Below are positions 32,200 to 42,978 of a stretch of 64,000 nucleotides of DNA, piece by piece. Each line of letters opens with the position of its first letter. Positions within the stretch are counted from its first letter, which is position 1. Source of the DNA: Lepas anatifera (taxonomy: Eukaryota > Arthropoda > Thecostraca > Lepadidae); the NCBI GenBank assembly GCA_034440635.1, contig JAOTON010001134.1, positions 124,001-188,000 of the forward strand, given 5' to 3'. The notes under the pieces were generated by a model. The model did no database searches and was not told the origin of the DNA. It saw only the letters and a list, made by a program, of their open reading frames with translations. The position numbers were made by a program, and so were the translations under genes.

Positions 32200-34299
32200 A
32201 GAGAAAGAGAAACGTCAGTAAGGAGAAGACTGGAGCAGTGGTGATGAATTTGAGCTGCCTCATAATTCATCACCTGTTGTTCTGAATAGTAAGGAGTGCA
32301 TATGAACATTGTTTGCATGTTGGAATTATTGTTTTTGGATGTTGGAATTTTGCATACATATTTATTAACATGGACAGTTATGAAAATATGACTCAAATAA
32401 TATGTGTTGTTCAATTGTCTGAGCATAATTTCAGCGAGCAGTTCTGAGTAATACCTTCAGTGAATGTCAAATAAATACAATTAAAATACTAAATCGCAGA
32501 TCGGTCACTCATGTTCTTCAACTTATTAGCTTAGAATGACTTCTTCTGAGCGAGTTCAACAGAGAAAGCCAAAATGGAGCAGAACAAAGCACAAACAACA
32601 CATAAGCACATTTAATGAAAACCACTGCAAAGGCTCTTCAGAGATATCCTGAAGACCAAAATAAAAATCAATGAGATTGAGCTAGAACCACTCATATCTT
32701 GTTTTCAATAATTAAGTGCCCAAACTGGAACCACCTCATCACAAAAGCTTTTCATAGCATTTTTATTATTTTCAGTTAAAATATGGATGGCATAATGAAA
32801 AAAAAATCATTCAGCTAAAGCCTTCTTTAGTTAGAGTTGGAAGCCTTCTAAATAGAGTTAGAAAATTTTAATTTGCAAATAGTAGCAGTATGACTGAAAT
32901 TGGAAAGTGCTCCAGAAATGATTAAGTTAATATTTTGAGTGACACAGGCATAGCCGTTATTTACAACAAGAAAATTAGTGCACACCCATAGAGTGCCTGC
33001 TCCCTAAGGACTTCATAGTTGAGCTCAGTTCATACTCCCTGCCCAGTTGCATAGATTTGAAGCCATCACATGTTTATTACGCTCTCATCACACTAGGGTT
33101 AAAAGTAAAAAGAACAATAAAAACGGAATCAACATTACATCACCAGCGGACACAAGCTACGACAAATCATCCAGCAACTGGGCGCCATCAGGCCCCTTGG
33201 TCCGCAGACGCCGACACTGACACCTAGCTCAGCGGGAACAAGACTCTGGATTTACATACAAAGACCCTGTTCCCATGCACAATGCTGATCAGGATTACAT
33301 GATTGATCTGGATGCATTTACAATATGGATAAAACGTTAGGAAATGGAAACCAAAGTTTCAATCTGATTGTCATTTATCCATATCCAGCCAGGTCTGGCA
33401 GCACATAGCAGTGTGACGTTGAATATTTTCCATACACTGCAAATGGAAATGAGAGTAGTCCGCTGAGAGTAAAGCTTGCTTTATTAAAAAATTATACCAA
33501 ACCTTAAAAAAACTATTCATTACACAACATTCCTTAAAAAAACTAGTATTAAATACAAAGAAGAAACAGGCTTGTACACATAATAAGCCATTGTTTCTAA
33601 GAAAAATTGTACATTTCGGTGAAGGGAGTGAAAGGACGTATCAATGGGGCACTAGTGATGTAGCCAAAAAAAGAGATAAAAGACTATTCTATATGTCAAT
33701 GTCAGAGCTCTATCCATATCCATTGAACCTATTCATATACAAGCCAGTGTGGTGATAACCACAGTTGTTGCATCCTGATTCTCAGCTCTAGCCAGGTTGG
33801 TCCATTGTGCATGGGAACTGGGTCCAGCAGCAAATGAAAGTCGATTACAAATGTAGGACAAATCATACAAATGGTTTTAAGGGACAACAAAAAGGAACAA
33901 TAGGGACTGCATAAAACACATCATTCTACATGGAGAGAAAACAGTCTGCCAGACTACAAGAAACATTGGTAACCCATAAACAGAAATAAGTAGGTGCAAT
34001 TCGCTCTATAACCTAAGGTGTAGAAGCTAATAGTGCATAAATAGGTGCCATTTACTCTATTACCTTATGTGCAATCCTTTATTCCAGGTGATAAATATTC
34101 CTGCGCCAGATTCGTAATGCTCCATTCAACACATAATTACTATAAAACAACGTAGAAAATCCCAAATATTTGTGACTGAAATAATTTTACAGTCATTTCT
34201 CTACCAGAAAAACTAAGTTTCATGGCCCTACTCCCACGGATAGTGCAAGAGAACACACAAAAATCCTACCCGAGTCACAATCCCCACCCACTTATCATG
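32200..34299. other. Non-coding AT-rich region
   Basis: No coding frame above background. A 16-bp inverted pair GTTCCCATGCACAATG (33269-33284) and its complement (33803-33818) sits in longer imperfect similarity. A TTTATT at 33480-33485 could be a minus-strand polyadenylation signal. Nothing else was seen. Confidence 0.35.
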
Positions 34300-34500
34300 G
34301 AGCCGTCCTGTTGCATGGTTGACCTGACGTCATCGCAGCCGTCAGAGGTCGCCAAACGGTTGCCACTTTCCGCCAATGAGGGCCGGAGCGCACCCCCTGG
34401 CCGTACCCACGGTTGCCGTACCTCATATTTTAGGTAATTGCTGTCAAGAAGGTCTTAAAAAGGTTATTGTATTGTTGTGTGAGTGTAGTTCAGTGGAGTT
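34300..34500 (+). promoter_or_regulatory. Candidate CpG-rich promoter with CRE
   Basis: A GC-rich island in AT-rich surroundings with a perfect CRE palindrome TGACGTCA at about 34325, a CCAAT at about 34374, and a TTAAAAAG about 35 bp before an arthropod-type initiator TCAGT near 34490. No coding exon was recognised directly downstream. A 71-codon frame across it (34222-34437) has no protein-like features. Confidence 0.3.
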
Positions 34501-34937
34501 TGAGGTGAATTGTGTTTACTAATCATGAGTGAACTGTGAAGGTCTGTGAACCTTATAATTCCATGATACTGGGAAAGGAATAGTGAGTAAACATCTTTGA
34601 AGAATAATTAGATCAAGATGCCGGTACTAAGTACCTAGGTAGGTATATCATTTTCGCCAGAGGACTCAGTAGAGATACTTGGATTTTGTTGGTGACAGGC
34701 ACCTTAAATTAAATTTTTACCCTCTATAGACTTCATATAACACTTTGTCAGTGTGAGTCTATCTAGGGTTCTGTCCTCATTAGACTGTAAAATAACAGTA
34801 ATGGCAGAAAGTGAAAGTAAAAATCAATGTCAGCTTTCCTGTGTATTTGTATCAATAGCTATCATCATTTTTGGCATACCAAATGGCCATAGAACTCTAC
34901 ATTTCAGCTCAATTTGGCGTGTGCAACTTGCGCTACA

Positions 34938-35960
34938 TACCTTACCTTACCTTACCTTACCTTACAAATAGTCGGGATTTTGAGGCCACTGTGGCCTGCG
35001 GGTCCCGTTCTCAACGAGCTCCAGATGAATGTGTGCTTATCTCAGTCGTTCTCAGGGATCAGGTACCTGAGATGGTTCCAGTGAGTGTCTAAGTTGGCCT
35101 TGAATTGAGACAATGACTGTGAAGAAACTACAGACTCGGGTAGGCGTTCCAGTCAGAGCGGCTCGAACCCCAAACACACATGGCGGACCCTGGTCTGAGC
35201 TGTGGGTTTCGTCAGTTTCAGCGGGTGGCCTCTAGTCCGTGTGTTTGTGTTTAGTGCTACAAGTCTGAGTAGTCAGATCGACCCTCCATGTAGCAACTGA
35301 AACATTTTCACCATATCTCCTCTTCGTCTACGGTAATACAATGCGGGAGATCTAGACTTGAGCCTATCCATATAAGGTAAAGGGCGTAGTGAGGGGATCA
35401 TACGAGTTGCCGTCTCTGTACCTTCTCCACCAGTTGCTGGTCGGCCCGATTAACGGCCCCCCACAGCGTTGCGTCTCGACTAGGGCGACAAGTGCTTTGT
35501 ACAAGCAGGGTAGAGTGAATTTGTCAATATTGGCAAAGACCTTGAATCACAGAAGTACCCTGTTGGCCCTGGATACCGAGAGGCCGCCTGGTGCCTGAAC
35601 TTCAGCCGGAATCGATCATGATGCCCAGGTCTTTTCCTCACTGACTTCACGGACAGGCCCACGGACATTGTGTACTGTTGATGCCGTTGCCTGACCCAGG
35701 TGCAGAACTGAGCATTTTCCTGTGTTAAATGGGAGCTGCCAGTTTTCTGACCAGTGTATGATGCGGTTGATATCATCTTGCAGTTTGTTCCTGGATGCAT
35801 GATGTTGAGCTGCGTTGTATACTTTAGTATCGTCGGCAAAATTTTGATACTGGATTCTACAATGTCAGGCAAGTCATTTATATACACCAGGAACAGAAGG
35901 GGACCCAGAACAGAACCCTGGGGGATACCACTAGTCACCTTCGCCAGTGGAAGCTTGGTG
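34938..35960 (-). pseudogene. CR1-type LINE fragment with (TAAGG)n tail
   Basis: Minus strand: TSGIPQGSVLGPLLFLVYIN and DLPDIVESS (reverse transcriptase motif B/C region), then decayed thumb sequence. The 3' end has the palindrome AGGCCACTGTGGCCT and a tail of five to six TAAGG units at 34938-34966. It shares the layout GAGCTCGTTGAG - hairpin - TAAGG repeats with the longer element at 38013-40956. 5'-truncated and frameshifted. Confidence 0.8.
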
Positions 35961-36299
35961 CCTACACCACTTGTTGCTGTCGATTGGTCAGGAAGCTCGG
36001 ATCAGTTTAGGAGTCTACCCCGCCCCATAGCCATACAGCTTTAGGGTAGTCGCTCATGGGGTCATCAGCTTTGCTAAAATGGTAGCGAATCAACTTGTCA
36101 ACTAGCTTAACGATTAGGAAAACTTGCACACCTTTTTATTTAAGTTTATCTTACATTCATGACTCTTTTTGTCCTTCACTACACTACCTAATTTTGCCTC
36201 AGATTCAGATTTTCATAAGAAATTATATGTTTTTCATGTTTTGCTTCATTGTCTGACAAATGTTACGCTGCTATATCTTGCGTAGCTTTTCAGGAGTGT

Positions 36300-36526
36300 T
36301 TTACATATTCAACGTACATGTTGTCTGCTATATGAAACAATATTGGCAATATTCTACGCTGAATTCCAGTATAGCGTAGTTTAGAGCAGAGTAACTTTGC
36401 AAGAAGTTGTATTTTACACTGCATTTTTGTGAAACAAATTGTGTATTATTCACTTTCTACGCTGCATTATGCTACTTCTACGCTATAAGCATAAGTTACG
36501 CCTTTTATGAAATGGGGCCCTGGGTC
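36300..36526 (+). repeat. MITE-like dispersed repeat, copy 3 (diverged)
   Basis: Ends CCTTTTATGAAATGGGGCCC, matching the edge of the copies at 1205 and 26758. The interior keeps TACGCT-type repeats and GTAACTTTGCAAG but is rearranged or diverged. Confidence 0.55.
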
Positions 36527-36529
36527 CTG

Positions 36530-37900
36530 AAATTGATTTCACGCAAGGTGGAGAGTGAGGCCAAAATCCCAAAAAGAGGCCAAAATCCCCTGCTTTCTTA
36601 ACATGCATCTTTTTTTTGTTTAGTATTTTAAGGCTTGCAAGTCCCATCACAGCCTTTTTCCTGGACCTGTTAATTGCTTCTTAACAAACCAATACATTTT
36701 TAGGATAATACTTTGATTTAGGACTGTATTTATGTGCCTTCATAATACAAGCAACAACTACCACCAGTTTTTTTTTGTTTTGACTGACAGTAGATGAAAA
36801 TATCTGCTGTAGAATGGAAGTGAAGAATCATCATTCTGCTACCTCCTAGTGGAATGAAAACATTCTGACACTCCGAAATTGTAGGTACCTCATATATACA
36901 TAGATAGGATCTCATAACCCTGAATCTCTAACCCATTAACTTAGAACTAGGAAGTTACATAATTTCTAATTTTTATATATAGAATACATTATTTGACCCT
37001 GATGCCATGGTAAATAGCCAACCAGATAAAATCCCTCTTCCCCTTATTTTGATATTCTCCAACTTTCCCCCATGCAAGCACCACACAGGCTACCATTATC
37101 TAATGCAAGACATGGGGTTTAAACACTCGGCCTCTGCCAGGATTATTTTGCTTCAATGTGTGAAAACCACCAGCCTATATAGCCTAAAATAGCAAACATA
37201 CCCAGCCTTAAAAATCATGAGCCACAAAAGGTACAGTCTGAGCCTCCGAGCTGTGGAAAACTTTTGCAAGGTATTATGACCTCACCCAGTACTGTACTGA
37301 GTAGGTAGGTACCCACCTATGTCCAGTAGATATCTAAGATGGGAGAAATGGTTCAATTAATTGTGAATTTCCAGAAAGGTAAGCTGCAGTATCAGGGATA
37401 AGAAATGAACCTTCATCCACAATATCCCTTCCAACAGCAAACTCAAATTCTTTCCACGCACTCACTCAGTTTCCAGTCTTTTCTCCAACAACCATACTGA
37501 TGATGGTGTTTTCAGACGCTCAGCCTCCAGGGCTCAGGCGTCTTTTACCTGTGGGGAAGGGGAAGAGCCTCTTGGGCTGTGAGAGAACCAGTCCTGGTTT
37601 CATTGGAGTACTGGAACCAGAACCGGTTGCGGTGACGGACGACCTGTTAATTAGCTGTTAATTTCTGACCCAGACTTCTAGTCAAACATATACTACCATC
37701 ACAGTTTAAACAGTCAGACAATAAGCCAAAAATTACTACTGTTTGTCTTTTCTAGACCATGTTGCTAAACATTCTTACCGACCATATCATGCAGCGTTGC
37801 CCCGACTCGCCAGTCCGCTGAAAGAGGCCTGGTTAAGAGCAGATACATATGACTAAACATTGTTAATTGATCTTAACGTGTCCAGGTTTTATAATATTAG
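36530..37900. other. Mostly featureless, one exon candidate
   Basis: AT-rich DNA. Minus-strand 37643-37549 could be an exon: acceptor TTAACAG, coding SSVTATGSGSSTPMKPGLVL then SQPKRLFPFPT, donor ACAG|GTAAAA. The acceptor lacks a clear pyrimidine tract and the family is not recognised (confidence about 0.25). Confidence 0.3.
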
Positions 37901-38012
37901 AATCTTGGTTCAATTTTTTCTAATTCATGGCGTCAACAGAGAACGCGCCAGTTTCGACACCATGTTCCTATATTTCAGAAAACAGTTGAATGTCCTTAAG
38001 GTATTTCAACAC

Positions 38013-40956
38013 CTTACCTTACCTTACCTTACCTTACCTTACCTTATTGGAATGGGAACCTTGTAAGGCTCAAGGGCCTGATGTGGGTTCTAACTCGACG
38101 AGCTCAGGGTTTATACAAGTTTACACTTCAGTCCAAAAATGGCGTATCGTATGTATACGCCGACCAATATCTGTCCAGGTTGTTTTTGAACTCATTTGCG
38201 CTCCCGAACTCACTACCCACTCTGGGAGAGAGTTCCAGTCGTTGACCGCTCGGATACCAAGGTGGTTACGTCTCTCTCTTGATCGGGTTTCGGGCTTGAC
38301 CATCTTCTTGGAGTGACCTCTGGTCGGTAGATTCTCCGCCAGCTTGAAGAGAAGATCTCTTTTCAGATCTACCTTCCCGGACATGAGGTTAAAAACCCAA
38401 ATCATGTCACCTCTTCTCCGTCGATAAAGAAGAGAAGGCAGGCTGAGTGCACGAAATCTGTCCTCGTATGGGAGATAACTGATGGAGGAGACCAGTTTAG
38501 TGGCTCGCCGCTGAACTCTCTCGATGGACTGTTGGTCAGCCTTGTTAAAAGGTCCCCAAATCGGATTGCCAAACTCTAGTATAGGCCTAACGAGGGCTTT
38601 GTACAATAGTGGGACTGAGTACACGTCCAGGTTGCAGAAAGCTTTGCGGATCACGCCCAGAACTTGGTTCGCCTTGGCAATCGACCTAGCAGCCTGGGCC
38701 CTGAACTTCAGTTCTGCATCTATAGTGATACCCAGGTCACGCTCGGTTTGAACAGAGGAGATGGGCGTGCCACTAAGTGTATATGTCTGTCTGCTGTTTC
38801 CTGGGCCAATGTGAAGGGTTGTGCACTTTTCCTGGTTGAAGGGGAGCTGCCATAACACCGACCAATGGCTGAGCGAATCCATGTCCTGCTTTAGCTTTTC
38901 CACTTGTCTGTAAGAGCCAACTGTCTCATACAGCTTCGCATCATCAGCAAATAGTTGTATCTTGCTGGAGACAGACTGGGGAAGGTCATTGACATACAGT
39001 AGAAACAGTGTGGGGCCCAGCACCGATCCCTGCGGGATACCGCTCGTGATGAGGTGACAGGTGGACATCGCCCCGCACACTGTCACCCTCTGCTTCCGGT
39101 TGCACAGGAAGTCTCGGATCCAGCTTAGTAGGTTTCCTCGGATTCCCACATCGGCCAGCTTGGTTAGGAGCCGTTCGTGCGGCACAGAATCAAAGGCCTT
39201 TTTGAAGTCCAGGTACTGGATATCCACTGGATGCCCCTCTTCGATAGCCTTAGTCCAGTCTTCCATCGCACACAGCAACTGAGTCACAACTGACCTTTTA
39301 GGGAGAAATCCATGTTGGGCATCGCTAAGCAATCCTGAGTGCACTAGATGCTCTATTATATTATCGCGGATGAGAGACTCGAGTACCTTTGACACCACAG
39401 AGGTCAGACTCACTGGTCTATAGTTTGATGGGTTTTCTCTTCCTCCCTTTTTGAAAATGGGTGTCACCAGTCCCTCTTTCCACTTCTCGGGCACTGTGGA
39501 AGATCCTAGAGATTTTGTGAAGAGAATGTGTAGTGGGACACTTAGTGTAGTAGATAACTCTTTTAGTATCCTTGGGTGGAGTCCGTCGGGTCCAGGAGCA
39601 GAGGATGACCGAAGCTTTGAGAGTTTGCCTGTAATGTCTGCAGGGCTGAAATCAATCTCTTCTAGAGGTATCCCTGTGAACGTAATCCCAGTTACGGGAA
39701 CATAGGACATATCCTCAGATGTATACACACTGCAGAAAAATTCAGAGAGTAGGGCCGCCTTGTCAAAATTTGATGACACTATGCTTCCGTCAGGCCTCTT
39801 TAGGTCACCAATATGAGCTCTAGTCTTTAGTTTGCTGTTTACATATTTCCAAAATACTTTCTTGTTGTTCTTTGAGTTCTCTGCTATTTGCTTTTCATGC
39901 TTCAGCTTCAGCTTCCTTGTCATACTGCGGAGGTAGTTCCTTGCCCTGATGTACCGGAGGTGTGCTATGTCACTTCGACTTCTCGCATACTCTTTCCAGA
40001 GCAACTGTTTCTGTCTCCTCAGTCTGAGAGCCTCCCTTGTCACATACAAGTTGTGCTTCCTTGCTCTAGTTTGTTGGAGTGGTATGCAGGCTTTTATTGC
40101 AGCATCCATATGATCTGTGAAGAAACGATGTGCTTCTTCCACACCCATTCCTGCCATGACCATCCAATCAACTTCGGTTAGCATCCGAGACATCTTATTG
40201 TAATCACCTCGATGAAGTGCCAATTTGGGGATGTCTTCAGTCACCCCTGCTTTACACTGCACATGAAAAGTTAGGACTACATGGTCACTCTTGCCTAACC
40301 CTGGGTTGCACTCTAAGTTGGTTATCAGCTCTTCGTTGTTTGTGAGTATCAAGTCCAGTACACTTGGAATCTGTCCCTCCCTGTATCTGGTTGCAAAACT
40401 GACGTGCTGGTGCAGAAAAGCATCTCTTGTAGATTCCAAGAAAGCATGGGATGGATGGGAGGCACCAGCTGTTGACATGCCTACTTCCCAGTCAATTTGG
40501 GGCCAGTTAAAGTCACCACAGATTAACAGATGGTGTGGACTGGTTTCTGTGGCAGCCACAAGCAGTTTACGAAGCTCTTGGTTATTTGGGGTGAGACTAG
40601 TGGGACTCCTATAAAGGTATCCAGCTATGAGGTTCTCATTTTCTTCAAGTTCTACTCGAACCCAAATTTGTTCCTGAAACCGATGAGGCAAAGACTGGAG
40701 CACCACAGCTTTCAGCGCCTTCCTAACGTATATTCCCACTCCACGCAATCCACTCGACCCAAGACAGGAGTTTTCTGGGTTGAAACTAAAGTGACCCTCG
40801 TAACCTTCGAGTGTAAGCAGGGCTGGATGTAGAGGTAGCGTCTGTGCTTTAGGTATTACTTCTGATACCAATATTAGATCTGGGGGTTCCCTGCTATCAC
40901 CATATGCAGGTCATCCATCTTATTAACCAGCTGATCCGCATAATGGTCGCAGTGAT
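38013..40956 (-). mobile_element. Nearly complete CR1-type LINE ORF2 inserted in the I-like LINE, TSD AACAC
   Basis: The insert is flanked by AACAC (38008-38012 and 40957-40961). The outer LINE frame rejoins across it as QEV-LKYLK. The 3' end is a 75-bp UTR with a GGCT...GGCC-type stem and about seven TAAGG units (38013-38046). The 5' end is truncated in the endonuclease at about ADQLVNKMDD. Confidence 0.85.
38121..40871 (-). CDS. CR1-type LINE protein: AP-endonuclease and reverse transcriptase
   Basis: A 916-codon frame without stops. One missing base near 40883 separates it from the true upstream start of the retained part (KMDDLHMVIAGNP). Endonuclease: GLRGVGIYVRKAL, LLICGDFNWPQIDW, GKSDHVVLTF. 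Reverse transcriptase: SSAPGPDGLHPRIL, NYRPVSLTSVVSKVLE, HGFLPKRSVVTQLL, YLDFKKAFDSVPHERLL, SGIPQGSVLGPTLFLLYVND and catalytic LFADDAKLYE. The thumb has LGVIRKAF and LEFGNPIWGPFNK. There is no RNase H, as expected for CR1/L2-type LINEs. The C-terminus ends IRHFWTEV. The long open frame implies recent insertion. Frames at 35480-35938 and 60731-61039 are relatives. Confidence 0.9.
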   Translation of the reverse strand: MVSEVIPKAQTLPLHPALLTLEGYEGHFSFNPENSCLGSSGLRGVGIYVRKALKAVVLQSLPHRFQEQIWVRVELEENENLIAGYLYRSPTSLTPNNQELRKLLVAATETSPHHLLICGDFNWPQIDWEVGMSTAGASHPSHAFLESTRDAFLHQHVSFATRYREGQIPSVLDLILTNNEELITNLECNPGLGKSDHVVLTFHVQCKAGVTEDIPKLALHRGDYNKMSRMLTEVDWMVMAGMGVEEAHRFFTDHMDAAIKACIPLQQTRARKHNLYVTREALRLRRQKQLLWKEYARSRSDIAHLRYIRARNYLRSMTRKLKLKHEKQIAENSKNNKKVFWKYVNSKLKTRAHIGDLKRPDGSIVSSNFDKAALLSEFFCSVYTSEDMSYVPVTGITFTGIPLEEIDFSPADITGKLSKLRSSSAPGPDGLHPRILKELSTTLSVPLHILFTKSLGSSTVPEKWKEGLVTPIFKKGGRENPSNYRPVSLTSVVSKVLESLIRDNIIEHLVHSGLLSDAQHGFLPKRSVVTQLLCAMEDWTKAIEEGHPVDIQYLDFKKAFDSVPHERLLTKLADVGIRGNLLSWIRDFLCNRKQRVTVCGAMSTCHLITSGIPQGSVLGPTLFLLYVNDLPQSVSSKIQLFADDAKLYETVGSYRQVEKLKQDMDSLSHWSVLWQLPFNQEKCTTLHIGPGNSRQTYTLSGTPISSVQTERDLGITIDAELKFRAQAARSIAKANQVLGVIRKAFCNLDVYSVPLLYKALVRPILEFGNPIWGPFNKADQQSIERVQRRATKLVSSISYLPYEDRFRALSLPSLLYRRRRGDMIWVFNLMSGKVDLKRDLLFKLAENLPTRGHSKKMVKPETRSRERRNHLGIRAVNDWNSLPEWVVSSGAQMSSKTTWTDIGRRIHTIRHFWTEV

Positions 40957-40961
40957 AACAC

Positions 40962-41358
40962 TTCTTGAAAAATGTTATCACTGTGACCAAGCAGGTTTTT
41001 CAAGCTTAACTCAAGTTGATTATCCACACATTCCTTGCGGAGGCGTCGCCGATGAACCTGAAATTTTGTACAGTTCAAGAGTATATGGCTAACCGTAATC
41101 GGGCGATTGCACACATCACAAATTGGAGGGGGTTCTGAGAAAAAAGGTGACTATGCGTTAGTCTCGTGTGTCCCAGACGTAAACGGGCCAATATTACCTC
41201 CTCTCGTCTATTCGGCCTAGTAGAAAATTCATCATCTGCTAGGTCCTGTTTTATGGACAGTAAGATTCGGTTTTATACTGATCAGAAACATTCATTTTTT
41301 GCCATTGTTCTTTGTAATAAGTGTTCAAAGCGGTCTGCGCTCTTGACCTATTGGCCTC
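40962..41358 (-). pseudogene. Same ORF2, continuation after the foreign segment
   Basis: Contains YYKEQWQKMNVSDQYKTE, then REEVILARLRLGHTRLTHSH and the C-terminal zinc motif CDVCNRPITVSHILLNC, ending GHSDNIFQEV at the CR1 insertion point. It is the part expected after RNase H, so it belongs to the ORF2 interrupted at 42979. Small frameshifts are present. Confidence 0.75.
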
Positions 41359-41605
41359 GGTCATCGAAAGTGTTGGCACCTGGCGGATTTTTTTGGAAAC
41401 GCCAGTAGAGGGACTGACATCTGGCGCGGCTGCTTCATATCCGGCGCATTTCTAAACAAACTCCTTGGTTCCCTATGGTAACGGATTTTCAGTCGTGGTA
41501 AACTCGTTGTGAAAGAGCGTGGTTATACGTGACGTTGGGTGGACGTGAATATTGAAGACTGGCGTTATTTTCTTGTTTGTTATAATCTTGGAAAGTTCAA
41601 AGAAA

Positions 41606-41953
41606 ATGGAGAAGAGACGGATAGCCATTAGATCCAATCAGAAATGCTGCGTTCCTCAGTGTGTATCCTTCCGAAGAAAGTGTCGAAGTCTCAGCTTTCA
41701 CAAGTTTCCTCAGGATAAGGTGCTATCCAAGCAGTGGAAGTTGAAACTGAAAATTGGGAAGAAGATAGGCTCAAATGCGGCTGTCTGTTGCAGACATTTT
41801 CAGCCATCTGACTTCCATTGACATCCACCTGGTAAGCGGCTGTGAGGCCAGTGTACAAAGTATGGCATTTTCGATGAGATCTCGTCGGCGCGAGTGCCCT
41901 TGGAGACAGGACCGAGTGATGCGAATTTTATCAACCTGGTGCGAATTTGCAAG
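41606..41953 (+). pseudogene. THAP-domain zinc-finger exon with two in-frame stops
   Basis: MEKRRIAIRSNQKCCVPQC opens a THAP domain: C-x3-C, SFHKFPQDK, the invariant Trp in SKQWKLKLKIG, and the C-x2-H pair in AAVCCRHFQPSDF. THAP domains bind DNA and occur in host regulators and in P-element transposases. After SDFH a TGA (41819) and another TGA (41843) interrupt, but the same frame goes on with KYGIFDEISSARVPLETGPS and FINLVRICK to a donor AAG|GTTAGT at 41953. Persisting frame after the stops suggests recent decay. A longer upstream frame (from 41552) exists but its added residues look like leader sequence. Confidence 0.65.
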
Positions 41954-42290
41954 GTTAGTGACACTTAAAATAAACAAATAATGGCTGAATGGCTATTAAG
42001 ACACAGGAGGGGCCTTATAAAAAGCCCTTGATTAACTGACTAATGATTGAGATAGCATTGCATTGCAGGGGTAGGAATGGGTGCATTTTTTTCCTTGGTA
42101 TGTGGCATATTGGTGCGAATTTTTGGAGGATGGTGGTGCAAGAATTTTAGATGGCTGGTGCGACTCATCTGGCCTGCTGCCATACTTTGCAGACTGGCTG
42201 TGGGGCAATCTCCAGTTCCGCTTATGCCTCCTTCCACTCCCTTGAGCCTGCTTCTAGCAGGAGTAGGCCTTTATCCTTGGGCCGTCATCA

Positions 42291-42566
42291 AAGGCGGATC
42301 CAGGATTGCCGATCGGGGGCACCTTCCCGGGGGGGGGGCGAGGCGCCATTCTTGACCGAGAAACCCTATCGGATGGGAGCAAAACCCTATCGGTGGGAGC
42401 CGACTTTTGCATCCAGGGGTGGAGGGGGGTGGGAAGCGAAATTTCAGGGGGCGTGGCCATTTCAGGGGGCGCTGAGGGTCAATGGCGGGGGGGCACATAC
42501 TCCCTTTGCCCCTGGATCTGCCTATGGGTCACATGCCCAGTTTGCTGCCCCCTTGGATCCGCCTAT
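42291..42566. repeat. MITE with AGGCGGATCCA terminal repeats
   Basis: AGGCGGATCCAGG at 42292 faces its complement CCTTGGATCCGCCT at 42550-42563. The interior is G-rich with GGGGGCGC-type runs. Related copy at 29525-29745. Confidence 0.6.
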
Positions 42567-42907
42567 GGCTGTATTCCTTTTTAGCCCGGGAAACTGACAT
42601 CTTGAAATAATTCGGTAGATATACGCCTTTATTCGTTTCAAGCTGTCTGAAATTTCAGTTTGAATGTACGATGGAAAATGCGTTTCCAAACATAAGCGTC
42701 GCCACCGGCAAAAAGTGAGGGGGGTGCAGCAAACTTTAACCTGATCCTGACTACAAACTTTGCTTTTTTGGACCAAAAACTCCTGGAATTTGGTCTCCTC
42801 ACTGCCTTCTGCAGCGGCTGGTTATAAGCCACTGCCACATACCAGGCATAAAACACGTATAATTCACCGCTTACCATGTTATTCCCGGGCCGACTAACAT
42901 TGTTTAC

Positions 42908-42934
42908 CTTTCGGAGTCCCTCTTTCGCGGCCAT
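42908..42934 (-). CDS. Possible minimal first exon, weak
   Basis: CCAAGATGGCCGCG resembles the YY1-type start-site motif AAGATGGCGGC. ATG at 42934 codes MAAKEGLRK and ends AAAG|GTAAAC. Nine codons give no family information, and no downstream exon was found. Confidence 0.2.
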
Positions 42935-42978
42935 CTTGGATGGCACACTAGCGCCACTGGTGAGCGTGACCGGGGTCA

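Larger units (their letters stand above)
41364..42973 (+). mobile_element. 1.6 kb segment inserted in the LINE, flanked by GGTCA
   Basis: The LINE sequence stops and resumes at GGTCA (41359-41363 and 42974-42978). The segment holds a THAP-domain exon, a MITE with terminal repeats, several CACCTGGCGG/CGCCACTGG-like strings near both ends, and a CTCF-like CCAGTAGAGGGA at about 41403. It could be a THAP-bearing (P-element-like) DNA transposon or captured genomic DNA. Clear terminal inverted repeats were not found. Confidence 0.45.

Noticed and set aside
34222..34437. 71-codon plus-strand frame over the CRE region
   Set aside because: No homology, ambiguous strand, and promoter-like base composition explain the open frame.
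41819..41845. Stop-codon recoding, because USP, THAP and LINE frames each contain an in-frame TGA
   Set aside because: Other frames in the window end properly at TGA, and LINE copies also carry TAA and frameshifts. CGA-to-TGA decay explains the pattern.
42077..42597. Overlapping 70-150 codon frames over 42.1-42.6 kb
   Set aside because: They are translations of a G-rich MITE with terminal inverted repeats.
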